Shown here: positions 12,881 through 25,562 of the stretch, piece after piece
How positions within the stretch are numbered: the first letter of the stretch is position 1
Layout of the letters: every line of letters begins with the position of its first letter
Assembly (NCBI GenBank): GCA_036346205.1
Contig: JARFJB010001594.1
Coordinates: 124,001-188,000 of the forward strand
Length of the DNA stretch: 64,000 bases
DNA from: Vesta saturnalis
Lineage: Eukaryota > Arthropoda > Insecta > Coleoptera > Lampyridae
Direction of reading: 5' to 3'
Program-made: the position numbers and the translations under genes
The notes under the pieces: generated by a model
Told to the model about the DNA's origin: nothing
Seen by the model: the letters and a program-made list of their open reading frames with translations, nothing else
Database searches by the model: none

Positions 12881-12884
<4 letters not shown>
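11688..12884. other. Possible decayed long-ended transposon and AT-rich sequence
   Basis: It starts with CAGGGTGCCCACAAACTC, matching the CAGGGTG start of the mariner-like elements nearby, but no inverted partner end or transposase was found. At 12,225-12,306 lies a GT/GC alternating tract. The rest is AT-rich and non-coding. Confidence 0.4.
12225..12306. repeat. Alternating purine-pyrimidine GT/GC tract
   Basis: A GTGTGCG/GTGCGT-type tract is interrupted by a G-run (GGGGAGGGGGAGGGGG). Similar tracts are at 21,303-21,405 and 36,495-36,570. Confidence 0.8.

Positions 12885-12938
<54 letters not shown>
12885..12938. repeat. TA microsatellite flanking MAR-A
   Basis: The TA array ends exactly where the mariner-like element MAR-A begins. 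It appears to be one half of a single array also containing the TA-rich 15,078-15,106 and 17,021-17,068. Confidence 0.9.
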
Positions 12939-12944
<6 letters not shown>

Positions 12945-15077
12945 GTCCCAAATAGAGTAGGATAGTATGGGTATCTTTCTTATTATTAAAGATTTGGTTA
13001 AATGGGAGATATTGTGCCATTTTTTGAGCCGAGTTCGATTCCGTTGAGAAACATTTCAATTTCCGAACAGTTTCGAAATTATTTAAAAAAAAAACAAAAG
13101 TATCTCCGTAATGATAAAAGATATGAAAAAAATTTTCAAATCAAAGTTACTTACTTCAATGAAGCACACTTAAAAATGATGTCAAAATTAAATTCAAGAT
13201 GGCGGTTTCCAAGATATTAATAGCAACTTTTTTTATTTTAATTGGGCGCCATATTGGATTTTTACACAATTAAATGGGATTTTTTTTTCTCTTTTCAACG
13301 ATGTAAAACAACCTATGTACGAATAAAAAATTATGGGAAATATTAATTGTTTTCATTTTAAATCAATGATTAACAATAAATCAAAATTTATTAGAATACG
13401 ACTAACTGTCAAGTTGTATTAGTTTATTGATTGTGTAAATAATTAGTATTGCTGTGTTGTATTATTAAGCGATAAATTTATGATAATTGTTTGTTTTTTA
13501 ATTATTTCTAATGGCGACCTTTCCAACAAATGAACAATATATGTTTTGTACATACATAAGGTGCTACAAAACTCCCGTCTTGTTGCTCAAGAATATCTAA
13601 CAAATTTTCCAGAGCGTAGGCAACCAGACATGAAATATTTGCAAAATTAGATTCACATATGCAGCATTATGAATGTCTTAAAAAGCCAACATAAACGTGG
13701 TTACTGAAGGTGAGAAATTAACTTTAGCTTGTGTGCAAGTAAATGCGAATATTTCGACTCGAGAAATTGAAACTCAAGTTAATGTGTCTAAGACTATATC
13801 ATCGAGAATTTTAAAAAAACACAATTTCCACTCATATAAATTACACATTGCGCAGATTTTGCGACCAAATGATAATATCCGTAGAAAAGCATTTTGTAGA
13901 TGGTTTTTAAATAAAATTGCAGAAAATGGTGACTTTATAAATCAAGTTTTATGGAGTGACGAATCCTACTTCTCCAATTGTGGATTATTTAATCGCCATA
14001 ATGAGCACCATTGGGCACAGGCAAATCCACACATAGTGGTTCCACAGCGCAACCAGGCTCGTTTCTGCTTTAATGTTTTTTGTGGCATATTGGGAAATCG
14101 TTTAGTTGGTCCTATAATTTTTGATGGAATCTTAACAGTGCAGCGTTACATGAAAATTCTGCTAACATATCTTGAAGATTTATTAGATGATCTACCTTTG
14201 GCACAAAATGTTCAAATATGGTATCAGCAGGATGGCGCTCCTGCACATAATGCTGGCAATGTTATCCGATATTTAAATGAACGTTTTGATAATAGAGTAA
14301 TTGCCACCAATACACCTAATCAGTGGCCAGCCAGATCCGCAGATTTAACGCCTCTGGACTTTTATTTAGGGGGCACTATTACAAACAAGTGTATGGTAAT
14401 AGTTTCCAATACAATAATGCAGAAGAACTACGCGAAGGAGTGGTAGCGGCCTTTAACGGAGTTTATCGAAATACATTGCGAACAGTGTTGTAAAACGGTA
14501 TCGATTGTGTATCGATGAAAACGGCCAGCACTTTGAACATTTATTGTAATGTATTATGGTTTTAGAATTTACTAATATCTCAGTGTATCGTTTTGTTTAA
14601 TTTGTTTAATAAATAATTTTTACTTGCAAATTGTTAATCATGGGTACTTGATTTAAAATGAAAACAATTAATATTTCCAATAATTTTTTATTTCTACATC
14701 GTTGAAAAGAGAAAAAAAATCCAATCTAATTGTGTAAAAATCCAATATGGCGCCCATTTAAAATAAGAAAGTTGCTATTAATATCTTGGAAACCGCCATC
14801 TTGAATTTTATTTTGACATGATTTTTAAGTGTGCTTTATACTTTGATCTGAAACTTTTTTTCATATCTTTTATAATCACGGAGATATTTCAGTTTCTAGA
14901 AATCGGCGATTTTTGTTTTTTTTTTTTATAATTTCGAAACTGTTCGGAAATTGAAATGTTTCTCAGTAGAATCGAACTCGGCCCAAAAAATGGCACAATA
15001 TTGCCCATTTAACCAAATCTCTAGCTTTAATAATAAGCAAGATACCCATACTATCCTACTTTATTTGGGACACCCTG
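12939..15077 (+). mobile_element. MAR-A: mariner-like element with about 440-bp inverted termini
   Basis: The left terminus (12,939-13,377) and right terminus (14,630-15,077) are long, highly similar inverted repeats. Outer ends read TAGGGTGTCCCAAATAGAGT on the left and, on the minus strand, CAGGGTGTCCCAAATAAAGT on the right. Shared internal blocks include AAGATGGCGGTTTCCAAG and GGGCGCCATATTGG. TA flanks both sides within a TA microsatellite. The interior encodes a damaged transposase. A TIR this long relative to a 2.1-kb element is unusual for mariner. Confidence 0.85.
13511..14540 (+). pseudogene. MAR-A transposase (mariner superfamily), frameshifted
   Basis: The N-terminus begins at ATG 13,511 (MATFPTNEQY) and resembles the DUF4817 helix-turn-helix found in insect mariner-like transposases, but it is frameshifted before 13,697. 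The clean block 13,697-14,446 holds a second helix-turn-helix (SRILKKHNFHSYKL) and the catalytic domain. First Asp is in VLWSDESYF, second in WYQQDGAPAH, third in WPARSADLTPLDFYL. Exactly 36 residues lie between the second and third Asp. A further frameshift near 14,365 precedes C-terminal sequence resembling the usual NAEELRE end. All three catalytic Asp codons survive, but the frameshifts make it a pseudogene. Confidence 0.8.
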
Positions 15078-15106
15078 TATATACATTATATATATATACA
15101 TATATA

Positions 15107-17014
15107 TAGGGTGGCCCAATAGTGCGTGGGTAGTAGATTGTGGGTTTATTATGGAATATTTCTACAGTTTGTTGATGGGATGTGGTGGGGTATCCTTAAG
15201 GCTACAAACTTAACATATTTTCACTTACATCGCAAAGTTTATACAGGGTGATTTATATCAAAGTTGCATTTTTTTAAATGGAATCCCTTGTATATTACTG
15301 CACATTTGGATTCCTTAATCAATTCTCGTGCGACTTTATGTATCTCACATGGTATCTACAACTAATCCGTTTAGCCGCAATTCGTCATTTTTACAAAAAG
15401 TAGATGTGTGAAAAAAATTGAATATCGGTGTGATCACAAAACTTATAACGCCGTGACTCTACGATGTTACTAGACATGAAATGTACTAGCATAGACCGGT
15501 CGGTCAAATCCGAATTCTTTTTGGGTTGGAGATATTACTTTGTCAAAGTAGAAAATTTCATGGTAACTTGATTTTTTCAAATAGAACGGCAATTTTTTTC
15601 ATTTTTGCATCAAATGCGGAATTTTTTATCTTTCTAACCATATAAATTAGTCTATATCGATCTTCGCTAGATTTCTTTTAATATCACAATTTCTGATTAA
15701 TTTGATGTATTTTTCAATTTTTATTTTGTATTATGTAATAACCCGTGGAAAATAAACAAAAAACTATTCACATTATAAAACATTATTTATTAAGTAGAAA
15801 AACACATAAACACAACAACTAAATTACGAGCTAAATTAGAAAATAAAATAAAAAGAAGAATAATTAAAAACAAATTCACACACGTGGGTAGAACAAAAGT
15901 TAAATGAAAATGTACAATTTTTGGATAAGATCATGTTTACAGATGAGTACACCTTCCACCGTAATTGGTTAACAGCCCAATTTTCATTATTTCGTAGCCA
16001 AAAGAAATGGTTAATGTTTGGGCAGGCATATTCGGTACTTCAGCTGTTGGTCCCTTTTTCTTCGACGGATAGGAAGGAATGGACCAACACGCTGGCCAAC
16101 GAGATTTCCATATATTTCCTGGATTTGATTCCTTTGTGTGTGGTAGATATGAAAAATAGAATCCGAAACGTTTTTGCAACTATTAACCCAGTAATGTTAA
16201 ATCTAGGATTAAACATTATTTTCGTCGTAGAATTAAAATTTGCATACAACTAGGTGGTAGACATTTTGAACATTTATTAAAATTATTTTTATTTTTATTA
16301 TAGCTCGTAATTTTTTTTTTTGTATTTATGTATTTTTCTACTTAATAAATGTTTTATAATGTGAATCGTTTTTTTTTACTTTCCGTGGATTACTAGATAA
16401 TACAAACTAAAAAATGAAAAATACATCAGATTAATCAGACATTGTGAAATTGAAAGAAATCTAGCGAAGATAGATACAGACTAATTTATATCGTTAGAAA
16501 GGTAAAAAAATTTCCGATTTGATACAAACATGAAAAAACGGCCGTTCTATTCGAAAAAATCAAGTTACCATTGAGTGAAATTTTATAAACTGACAAAGTA
16601 ATTTCTCTAAACACAAGAAGAATTCGGATTTGATCGTCCGGTCTACGCTAGTACATTTCATGTCTAGTAACATCGCAGAGTCACGACCTTCTAAGTTTTG
16701 TGACCACACCGATATTGAATTGTTTTCACACATCGACTTTTTGTAAAAATTCCGAATTGCGGCTAAACAATTAGTTTTTTTAAGTACCATAAAGTCGCAC
16801 TAAAATTGACCAAGGAATCCAAATATGTCATAATATACAAGGGGTTCCATTAAAAAAATTCAACTTTGATATAAATCACGCTGTACAAACTTTGCGATGT
16901 AAGTGAAAATAATTTAGGTTTGTAGCCTTAAGGATACGCCACCAAATCTCATCAACAAACTTTAAAAATATTCGTTAATAAACCCACAATCTTCCACCAA
17001 CGCATTATTAGGCC

Positions 17015-17020
<6 letters not shown>
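15107..17020 (+). mobile_element. MAR-B: mariner-like element with about 740-bp inverted termini
   Basis: Left (15,107 to about 15,850) and right (about 16,270-17,020) termini are inverted copies beginning TAGGGTGGCC. They share blocks such as ACATGAAATGTACTAGCATA and TTTTTTAAATGGAATCCCTT. The termini make up more than three quarters of the 1.9-kb element. Only about 400 bp of interior remains, carrying a transposase relic. It sits about 30 bp from MAR-A in the same TA array. Confidence 0.85.
15921..16285 (+). pseudogene. MAR-B transposase relic, deletion derivative
   Basis: The reading begins near the first catalytic block (KIMFTDEYTFHRN, compare WSDES in MAR-A). It runs into what resembles the third block with the Asp motif degraded (YFLDLIPL), then a C-terminal region (MKNRIRNVFATINPVMLN) and an out-of-frame GGRHFEHLLK tail typical of this transposase type. 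The second Asp region is deleted. It cannot be active. Confidence 0.6.

Positions 17021-17068
<48 letters not shown>
17021..17068. repeat. TA microsatellite flanking MAR-B
   Basis: The TA array starts directly at the right end of MAR-B. Confidence 0.9.
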
Positions 17069-17071
<3 letters not shown>

Positions 17072-20000
17072 CGAGAGAGGTCAACTTTTGTCCCTATATA
17101 CTAATATTCGATGACATACGCATAAAAAAGTTATGTACTGGCCACATCGGATTGTTTAATTTTTTTAAATTGAAACAAACGCATAAAACGAATTGGTACA
17201 CAAATTTGAATGTAATGCGATTACAAAAATCATTATGTGATTTAACGTCACAACGCATGTTCACATTTGAGTGATGTAGCTGTCTCTAGCGAGAATTAAA
17301 TTATTGTTTTTTTTTAAATAAATATTGTGTTAGTGAAATGTTTCCATGGATTTTTAATGTTTTTTCTATTTAATTTTTTTAAGTTTCTTATTTTGAGTCG
17401 CATAAGTAATAGTTTCACCAAGATGGTTGCTGTCAAATTTAGAACAATACATTTCAAAATAATTTAAAAATGTTTTGGACATATACCTACAAAACCGTTT
17501 TTCGAACAAAGCACACCGTGCCGTTCAGCATGGTCTATATTATGTAGTTGGGCAAGCAATTCCAAACTTAAACATTAACTAGAATTTTGTGTAATACTAA
17601 AATACTAATATTTAATTACATTAAACTGCAAAACAATTCTTAGTGTAATTAAAAACTTAATGAGTAACCCGACTTAATTATGTCTCGTCCTACCCTAGAT
17701 TCAAATATACGTAAAGCAAGTTTAAGTTATAACCTCTTATTAATGATTTCACGTGCAACACTAAATAAGGAACAATATGAATGGTAAATTTTGTAAATTA
17801 ACATTTACGAGAAATCCTCTGAAAACAAGTTACCTTGGTATAGGTATTAATATCAATTAAAAATATATTCAAGATACACTTAATACATAAACTAAAAAAA
17901 TGCGTCTGGTGACTCCTAAACCACAATGGGTAGTTTCTTCTTCTACTAACACTTGGAAATTATCCGAAGCTGTAAAACCAGTCGGTAGTCTGTTAATCTA
18001 CAAGCGCGTACAGGATCAAAATTATCTCGTTGTTCGCGTATCGTTTACTACCACCAGCTTTAGATATCTAGACGTAGTCGTCAGTTCCCGTAGCCGTCAC
18101 TTAATATTAATAATACTGCAGATTGATTCTTTTGTGAGCATCTAGTCTTTTTTTTGCGAAATATTTTCAATACAACTTGATTTATACAATTTATTCTACA
18201 GAAGTAGTTCTTAATATTGCAGCCTGATAAAGGATTAAAATTTAATTTTCTCTTGTTTATGAAGTTATAAATCTTTTGAAACTTTGCACATAACGTTTAT
18301 TTAATTTATGGTACACAGAGTGACTAGAAATTAACCTACTGCACTATAGTATGGCAGATCGCGGGGCCAAAATAATCATTAAATTCGACGGCACTGAATT
18401 TATATACAAGTTCACGTAGTGATTGCTTTAAAATTTCCACCTTCTGATTTTCTTTTAACCCAAAACGGGTGACGCTTTTTCCTTTAAATTTGAATTTGAC
18501 CAATAATAAAATTACAAAACTCGTAACCTTCTCTCAAGAAATTAGAGTATAAATAAAGTTTTTGGTCACCTTTATTATTAATGATAAGCAACAACAAAAC
18601 TGTAAAATTTGGTTTGTGCCCATCGAAATATTGCATGTATTCGTTTTATTAACGAATTTGTTATATAACTAATATTTTTGGGCATTTTGCCCAACTGGTT
18701 ACTAACACCGTGTAAAGATTCCAGTATCCGTACACCGACTGCTAAATTCGTTTTCTTAATTCACCAATTTTCCCGCACAAATATTTAAAATAATTATTTC
18801 CATTGTTTCCGTCGAATTAAATCGTTTTTACTGTTCTTGGCAGCATCCCTCCAACATCTTTACCAATAATGCATAGGTGTCGCCTTCATCCAAGCAACCA
18901 CAAAAATTATATAAAAGTCACCGATAAAACTCGGACCACAGGACAGTTCAGCCGCTTCCAGAACAAAGCAGTTGTCACTGCTCCGACACACAACTGCAAT
19001 AAGAAGCGGTTTCGTCCCTACCAGGACCAGGAGTCACAAGACAAAAAGAACCAAAGGACAGATGACACAAGGAGGACCGTCCCGAACATCCAGAGGACTA
19101 CATAAAGGACACAGCCAATCAAGAAAGAAGATCTACGTAGGAAGCAGGAGCAGTTTAACAAAACATTTATTTTTTGTATGTTTTAATTAAACGTCTGATT
19201 TTCTCAATTTCTATTGGGTTTCGATTTTCTCCTTGGGGTGTGAGACCTCACTTTTGTGGAAAACCGCTTTTTCAATAGATACAAACATATTTCTAGCCTT
19301 CATCCTCAATACGCACCACCACTTTTGATGGTAAACATGGCCGCCCGCACGCTACTGTCACCGTTGTTTCCCCAACCGCTAGGCAAACCGACTACTGAAA
19401 CTAGCGACAACTCTTAACACATTATTTTCGACATATACCCGTTCCCATGCAATGCTTCCTCGATCTCAACCACATCTAAACACTCCTACATCTCTACACA
19501 ATCACACACTCAACGAAAATCTGCACACAAGCAGACAGTACACAAACATACTACACTTACACCTAAATCTGTTTTCTTACCAACACGTTCTACCATCGTG
19601 TTTAGTCGGATAAAGAGCACATCCCAATCATTGAGGTAAAAGGTGACGTTTCCCAACAACCATACCCGCCTCCTAAACACTACACCTTTCCTGTTGGATG
19701 GTAGGCAACTTAAGCTTCGGCACCATTTTGGTGATCCCACACTAACCCCTTACCCAGCTATTCGATCCCCGCCCTTACTTCCACTACACCTAAACCTCCC
19801 TCTTCTCTTGCGTGATGGCAAGTATAGTACCGCAAAATCCGACTCAGACCACACCACACACACCAAAACACCAGACAACAAGCCACCCACGGTCAAACAA
19901 TTTTCAAAGCTTCACGCGCGCCCTCCCCCAGATCTTCACCGACTAGGGTAATAGAATCGAATCTTGCGACCACATCCAAATTAAATATTGCCAAGGATAC

Positions 20001-20189
20001 AATAATAAAGTTGCTGATTCTTTAAGATATACACCATAGTCCCAACTACCAATCACCATAGAAAAAAGGAAATAAAAAATGCGAATAATAATGCAAGACA
20101 TTAAAGAAATGAGAATTAAGTAATTTCAAGCTTATGGAGTTTTACTATAGGAGAAGAATAGGGGATAGTATGCATACCTCGTGAATTAC
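17069..20189. other. Unassigned region with a C-rich segment
   Basis: 17,069-18,860 is AT-rich with no recognised gene. From about 18,860 to 19,960 the plus strand becomes markedly rich in C and poor in G, with open frames in several phases but no recognisable domain. It could be the decayed leader or gag of the LTR element whose integrase relic follows at 20,190; no paired LTRs were found. Confidence 0.35.
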
Positions 20190-20560
20190 AACAAAACTTA
20201 TTTTGGATAGCAGATCCTTTCGGACCATTTTCAAAAGGAAAAAGAGGAGTTGCATCCTAATTGATCTATTTACAAAATACGTAGGAATATACCTGGTAAA
20301 GAAGCCAATACCTGGGCATAATTAAACAAACTAAAAGAAGATTCGTTGCTAAACTGAACATGATTATATAAGATATGTGAATAAATTTATGTCTACAAAA
20401 TTAGAATAAAATTAAATTAAATTGGAATTGAAGTAGAAATTACATCAATATACCACCCCGCAACCAACCCCGTAAAAAGAATTATGAGAAAACTAGGGTG
20501 GTTATTGTAACCAAAAGGCATACTAATTGAGAGAATAAAATAACACAAACAGAAATTTTG
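20190..20560 (+). pseudogene. LTR-retrotransposon integrase relic (Ty3/Gypsy-like)
   Basis: Two blocks of an rve-type integrase core survive: ADPFGPFSKGKRGV, then out of frame ILIDLFTKYVGIYLVKKP (20,190-20,320), and the conserved ITSIYHPATNPVKRIMRKLG (about 20,435-20,500). The last matches the SxYHPxxNPxERxMRELG signature of insect Gypsy-type integrases. Frames change and stops occur, and reverse transcriptase and protease domains are absent. Confidence 0.6.
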
Positions 20561-21302
20561 CTGCATATTTCCACGCATGTCAGCACTCGACCTAAACTAA
20601 TAGAACTACCAAAAGAGAACAGAGAAAAACAATTAATTGAAAGTATTGTATAGTCTACAAATAAGGAAGACACAGATAGTGAAACTAAAGCAGAAAAAGG
20701 AAAGACAAAATACAACAAAAAAGTCCAGAAGGGCACATTCAAATAATTATAGGTTGAAATGTATTAGGAATGGTGAAGATCGCAGAGTGCATAACGTAAT
20801 GAATTCGAAAAAATGTCACGGACAAAAAAAAGGGAGCCAGTTGTTATTAGCGTTTTAAGGCGAGAGTGTGCCTTTATGCGACCTAACTGTACTGTACTGT
20901 GTAGGTATAGAGGGTACAAATAAATATTCTGTTTGCTGTTTTCCCTTTAACAGAAATGCGCTTATCCTAGATATCCCTCATTTCAGATCATTTCTTATCA
21001 ACTTTTGTCCGTCTGTAAACAATTGCGAGTAGGACGTTTCTCCTTTCCAACTAGCACCTTTTACCTATTTGTTGCTGTATACGTGAATCTATTTTTATCC
21101 GACAGGTTATAACTTGAAAGCTATCTAGACATGAATCATACATCAGTTTTCGTTTTAAAAGAATTCTATGTTTATATCCTGGGTGTATTTCTTAGCTCAG
21201 ACCTTAGAGAGATCAATAAGACGCGCATTTGGCGTTTATTTCTTGGCTAGGACAATGGCATTGAATCAGTTATGAGTACATTTCTTGGGTAGGACCTTGA
21301 AG

Positions 21303-21405
21303 CAGTGGAGGGGGAACGTGCGTATGCGTACGTGCGTGCGTGCTTTCGCGTACGTGCGTGTGTGCACGTGTACGTCTGTGTGCGTGGATGCGAGCGTGCG
21401 TGTGA
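21303..21405. repeat. Alternating purine-pyrimidine GTGCGT tract
   Basis: About 100 bp of GTGCGTACGTGCGTGCGTG-type sequence, potentially Z-DNA forming, in otherwise AT-rich DNA. Confidence 0.8.
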
Positions 21406-22231
21406 TTTCACTTTTTGTATTTTATTGTTTTTGTGTGCAGTTAAACTGCTTTTCATTTTTGCCGTTACTCAATTTTATAATTTTCTACGCATTTTAACTT
21501 GATTTGATAGCACTTTGTTGTATTTGCACATGGAACTTTTGTTTTTTTTTACTTTGATTTATAAATGTACTTGTAAAATTGCTTATTGATTAATAAACTG
21601 GATTTTCTTGATGATTCTTTTCCAGTTTGTAAGTTAAGGAGATAAATCATCATTGTGTAAAGCTTGTTAATTGTAATTTGAGTAATATTATTGTTTATAT
21701 GTCCAATTATGATGCAACACTTAATTTTATCCACTAGGTGGCCAATTATTTTTATCAGATTTGAGTTTTGCATGTAATTCAATATTAGACTTTTACAGAA
21801 ATTCTAAACTTCTAATTGTTGCGAGGAAAGTCAACGTTATGCAAGCAAATAATACGATTAAGGTGGGCATTATTGCCAGTAAAGTCAAGAAAAGGTTATT
21901 AACTAACTTTTAAGAATTTGCATCATTGTGAATAAGTTTAATTTTATACTCTTAACAATTTTGTAGTTCTTTAATTGAGGGTAACTTCTAATTACGCATT
22001 TACACTATGCATAGGCAGCATTTCCCTCTTACAGTCTATATCTGTTCACATAACTACGGAGGAGTAACAAATAGGAAGAAATACAAATACCATATTTACT
22101 TTATTTATGACAAATACAGGGTTAAAAATCAATTTTAATGTGGTAAATCAAAGATGTGAACTTAACTTTAAAACTTAAAGTACTTATTTTTTGAATGAAA
22201 TTGTTTTTTTACAATATTTTAAAGTCCAAGA

Positions 22232-22463
22232 GAAATTACAGCAGTCGTTATCAGTATAAACGAATAAAACATCAAAAAATAAGCTTGCTATGATAATTAG
22301 GTATATCAATTAACCTAAGTGAATGTTATTTTTAGTAATGATTAACAATTAAATTTACAGCAGTCGTTATCAACTGGTAAAGCTGATAGTGAACATGTTA
22401 ATAAAACATTTAACAAAATCAACATGCATCACTGATAACCTAGGTATATCAATTAAACCAGAC
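22232..22463. repeat. Two imperfect direct repeats, one part also inverted
   Basis: TTACAGCAGTCGTTATCA occurs at about 22,236 and 22,358, each followed about 75 bp later by TAGGTATATCAATTAA. The internal AATAAGCTTGCTATGATAAT (near 22,280) recurs inverted near 23,010-23,035. These may be remnants of a non-autonomous element about 0.8 kb long. Confidence 0.5.
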
Positions 22464-23453
22464 CGTTAGGAAATAACATTTGTGTTATTAACTTTGTGTG
22501 GTACGTTGGTGTATTTTGTTTATTGCAGTGTCCTGTGACAGATGCAGTGTTCAGATTTTCAAATAAAAACCTAGACATACCAATTAAAGATGTAGTAAAA
22601 AAATTCGTTAAAAAACACTAATCTATTAAATATTTGATTATTAATCATACTAACAATAATATTCATTATTAGGTTTATAATGTATATAAAGGGGACAGGG
22701 GGGCTTGTAAAAAAGTAAACAACAAAAAAACACTATCAAAAGAAACAACATTAAAATAGTATTTAAAAAAATGTTTATGTGCAGGAAACTAAGCTACAAA
22801 ATTTTAATTTCATTAAGCGGTTATGACGTCAGACCGTATAATTTTTAGAGCAATATAATATCAAACCAATACAAAAATGTCATCTTAAAATGCAAATAAA
22901 ACCCCAACAAACTAAAGGGAGAGTGTTGTTGCTGTCGAATGGAAACGGGTAAATCATACTGTATGGGAGTTAATTAATTTTAATTACGAAAGAATTATTG
23001 AATTTCCCTATTATCATAGCAAGCTTATTCTTTGACGTTTCCATATTGCATAATTTGATTGACACTAATTTTCCTTAACACGTCCATTTTTTTTACTCAT
23101 GACAACAATTGTAATTGCCATTAAAACGTTTAAATATTGTAAAAATATAAATATACAAGAAATAATGTAATAAGATGTGTCTTAATCATGAATGCAAACC
23201 GTGAAAGTTTACATTTTTGTTTTAATTTGAACTTGTATGTTCCCATTTTTACAATCTTACATATATTTTGTATCATAAGAGATTGAATCAGTATGTGGTA
23301 CAAAAAAATGTTTGAACCTCTCTTAAGCACAAAGTTCAAACAATATCTAATTAAATTTTATTTAGAAATCAAAATATTTTAGAATCTGTTATCAAAAAAC
23401 TCAAAACCCGTAACGATTTGAGCCAATAACAGGAACGTCCCATTTCTGGTTAA

Positions 23454-25115
23454 TTATTTTCGTTTGTGCAATTCTAGCCATATTTTATCTCTGGTACTCA
23501 ATTGAAAATAAGAACGAGCAAGTTTTAGTGGTTTAACAATGTTATGAAGCGGTTTTATGTCGTAGTTCAGCAATAACTGAAAAATCACCATTTTGACGAC
23601 GAGAACGGCATATCTATTGCCAAGACAATGACGTGGCCCCTTACCAAAAGGCATATACGTAAAGGGATCAATATTGAATTTATTTTCATCATTAAATCTT
23701 TCTGGATCAAAATCGTTTGGATTATTAAATAAATTTGGATCTCTCTGAATAGCGAATAGAGGTATCCATATTTGGTCTCCTTTATTTAAGTGAACATCGA
23801 CTTCGTTGACGTTTAATGCAGGAATTGTATATGGTTGAACACAACATCTTTCAAGAAAGAATCCTCCAGGCCATTTTCGAAGAGTTTCTAAAACACATTA
23901 ATAGACATTGGGAATTGAATAAAAATTTGGTTACCTGATAAAACCATGTCCAAATATTTAATTTCCGATAAAGCTTTGTACGAAAAGTGATTTTGACATT
24001 GATCAATTTCGTTTTGTAACTTTCGCTGTACAGTGGGGTGTGAAGATAGTTCATACATTGCAAATACCAGCAAAGTAGAAACTGTATCAAATCCCCCCCC
24101 AAAAAAAGTAAGTGCCAGCGCAAGCACAACATCATCCGAGAGATTTACATTATCCTTCGACTTCATCAAAATTTCAATCAAGTCAGGTCGTACTATCTGT
24201 TTAGATTTTCTCAATTCTATATTATTTTGAACCAAGATTTTAAAAAACTTGCTAACCTTTGGATTAAATACTCTTAAATTAAGTAACTGTAATTAAATAC
24301 CCTTCAATGATAATAATTAACATAAAGAATTACTCACTTTGCCTACATGCGGGAAAAATTGTAGTATAATAAATCTAAGCTTAAACCAAAATCCTTTAAA
24401 GTGAGTCCCAATTGACCTATCACATAAAATTCGTTATTACGATCTTCTATAGAATTGCAAAAAATCCCAAAATGAGTAGCAAAGTACACATCACTAGTTA
24501 ATCGTGCAAAAAGGTCTTTCACGTTAAATTTAATAACCTCATCGTGTTTTCCTAAGATAGAAATTAAATGCTGGGAACATTCAAAAATTGTACTGAACAT
24601 TAACTTCATCTTACGACTTGTAAACGTTGGACTAGCAATGCTACGAAGATATCTCCAATCGTTCCCTAAAATATTAATGTAATTCCAGAATATCCACATT
24701 AAAATGATTACCTTTTAAATTAAACAAACTGTTCTCCCAAACGGTATCGCCATCAGGTGGAATAAATCTATTATGGTCAACGAAACTATCAAAGTCTTTA
24801 CCAAGACTTGCTTAATCAATTCCGGATTTATAATACACAGTCTTGGAGTGCAATTTTGATAAGTTCCAACATATCTAAATACTTAATTACTTATAATTTG
24901 TAAGTAGATACAATAAAAATACCTTGCGCCGTTGAAATCCTGACATAACTGAATCATGGCTTCAGTTAATGGTGGTTGTTTAAAGAAGTCTATAACATTC
25001 TTGAACCAAATTTGCCAAAATCGATATTGCACCAACTTTTCTTCTCCTCCAGTAGGTAAACTTGTAGGTGAAAAGGCACAAAATTAATAAAAATACGATT
25101 AGCAAAAGAATCCAT
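23454..25115 (-). pseudogene. CYP9-like cytochrome P450, five exons, frameshifted N-terminus
   Basis: This is a microsomal heme-thiolate monooxygenase of the insect CYP3 clan; the FDTVST-type I-helix suggests CYP9. Exons on the minus strand: 25,115-24,923; 24,874-24,712; 24,665-24,347; 24,272-23,935; 23,887-23,454, all with GT-AG introns of about 46-75 bp. Exons 3-5 join in phase and are open. They carry the C-helix (NDWRYLRSIASPTF), the I-helix (FFGGGFDTVST), the K-helix ETLR motif, PERF, and the heme loop PFGKGPRHCLG with the ligand Cys. Exon 1 encodes a membrane anchor (WILLLIVFLLILCLF, then YWRRRK) but out of frame with its ATG and with the following residues. Exon 2 is shifted once more at KQVLVK/DFDSF. 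At least three indels make it a probable pseudogene, unless they are assembly errors. Confidence 0.75.
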
Positions 25116-25562
25116 TCCAAAGCGCCACGAAGAAAATAATATCGTTACATGAAATGTAAAATGTACTGATTCAGATTTATAGATATCCCCTCTCATTACA
25201 AATTTAAAATAGTACAGATTCATTTATGGATGTCTGTTGAATTTTAAATCCTTTTCAATTTAAACAAATTTATTTCTTTTGTAAGCTATATTCCATACAG
25301 TACTTACTTAAATGTAACGTTTAGCAAAAATTATGAGAATTTCTACGGCCCCCTAAGGATTTTTATTAATTTCATAATTATTAATTAATTTTAAAGAATG
25401 GGACATGTATTAAATTGAAGAGAAAGCTCAACTTAACAACATTTTATTAAAAAATTAAAATAAAATATAAAAATTCAACAAAATAAAATATGCATGATGG
25501 CCACTATTACCTCCTTCAAGTAGGGTAATGGCGTCAGTGCCGGTATTTCCTCCTCAGAGTAT

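Larger units (their letters stand above)
20561..23453. other. Non-coding, AT-rich region with local repeats
   Basis: It holds the possible tail of the integrase relic to about 20,870, a GT/GC alternating tract at 21,303-21,405, and short repeats at 22,232-22,463. A splice-acceptor-like TTTATTGCAG at about 22,520 is followed by an open 30-codon stretch ending FVKKH and a stop at about 22,620. The latter could be an isolated terminal exon but is unrecognised. Confidence 0.35.

Noticed and set aside
18869..19190. Overlapping basic open frames
   Set aside because: They are produced by C/A-rich composition; no domain or start context supports a gene.
22232..22463. Repeat with spacer considered as a CRISPR-like array
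   Set aside because: There are only two imperfect units, and this is an animal genome; it is a repeat remnant.
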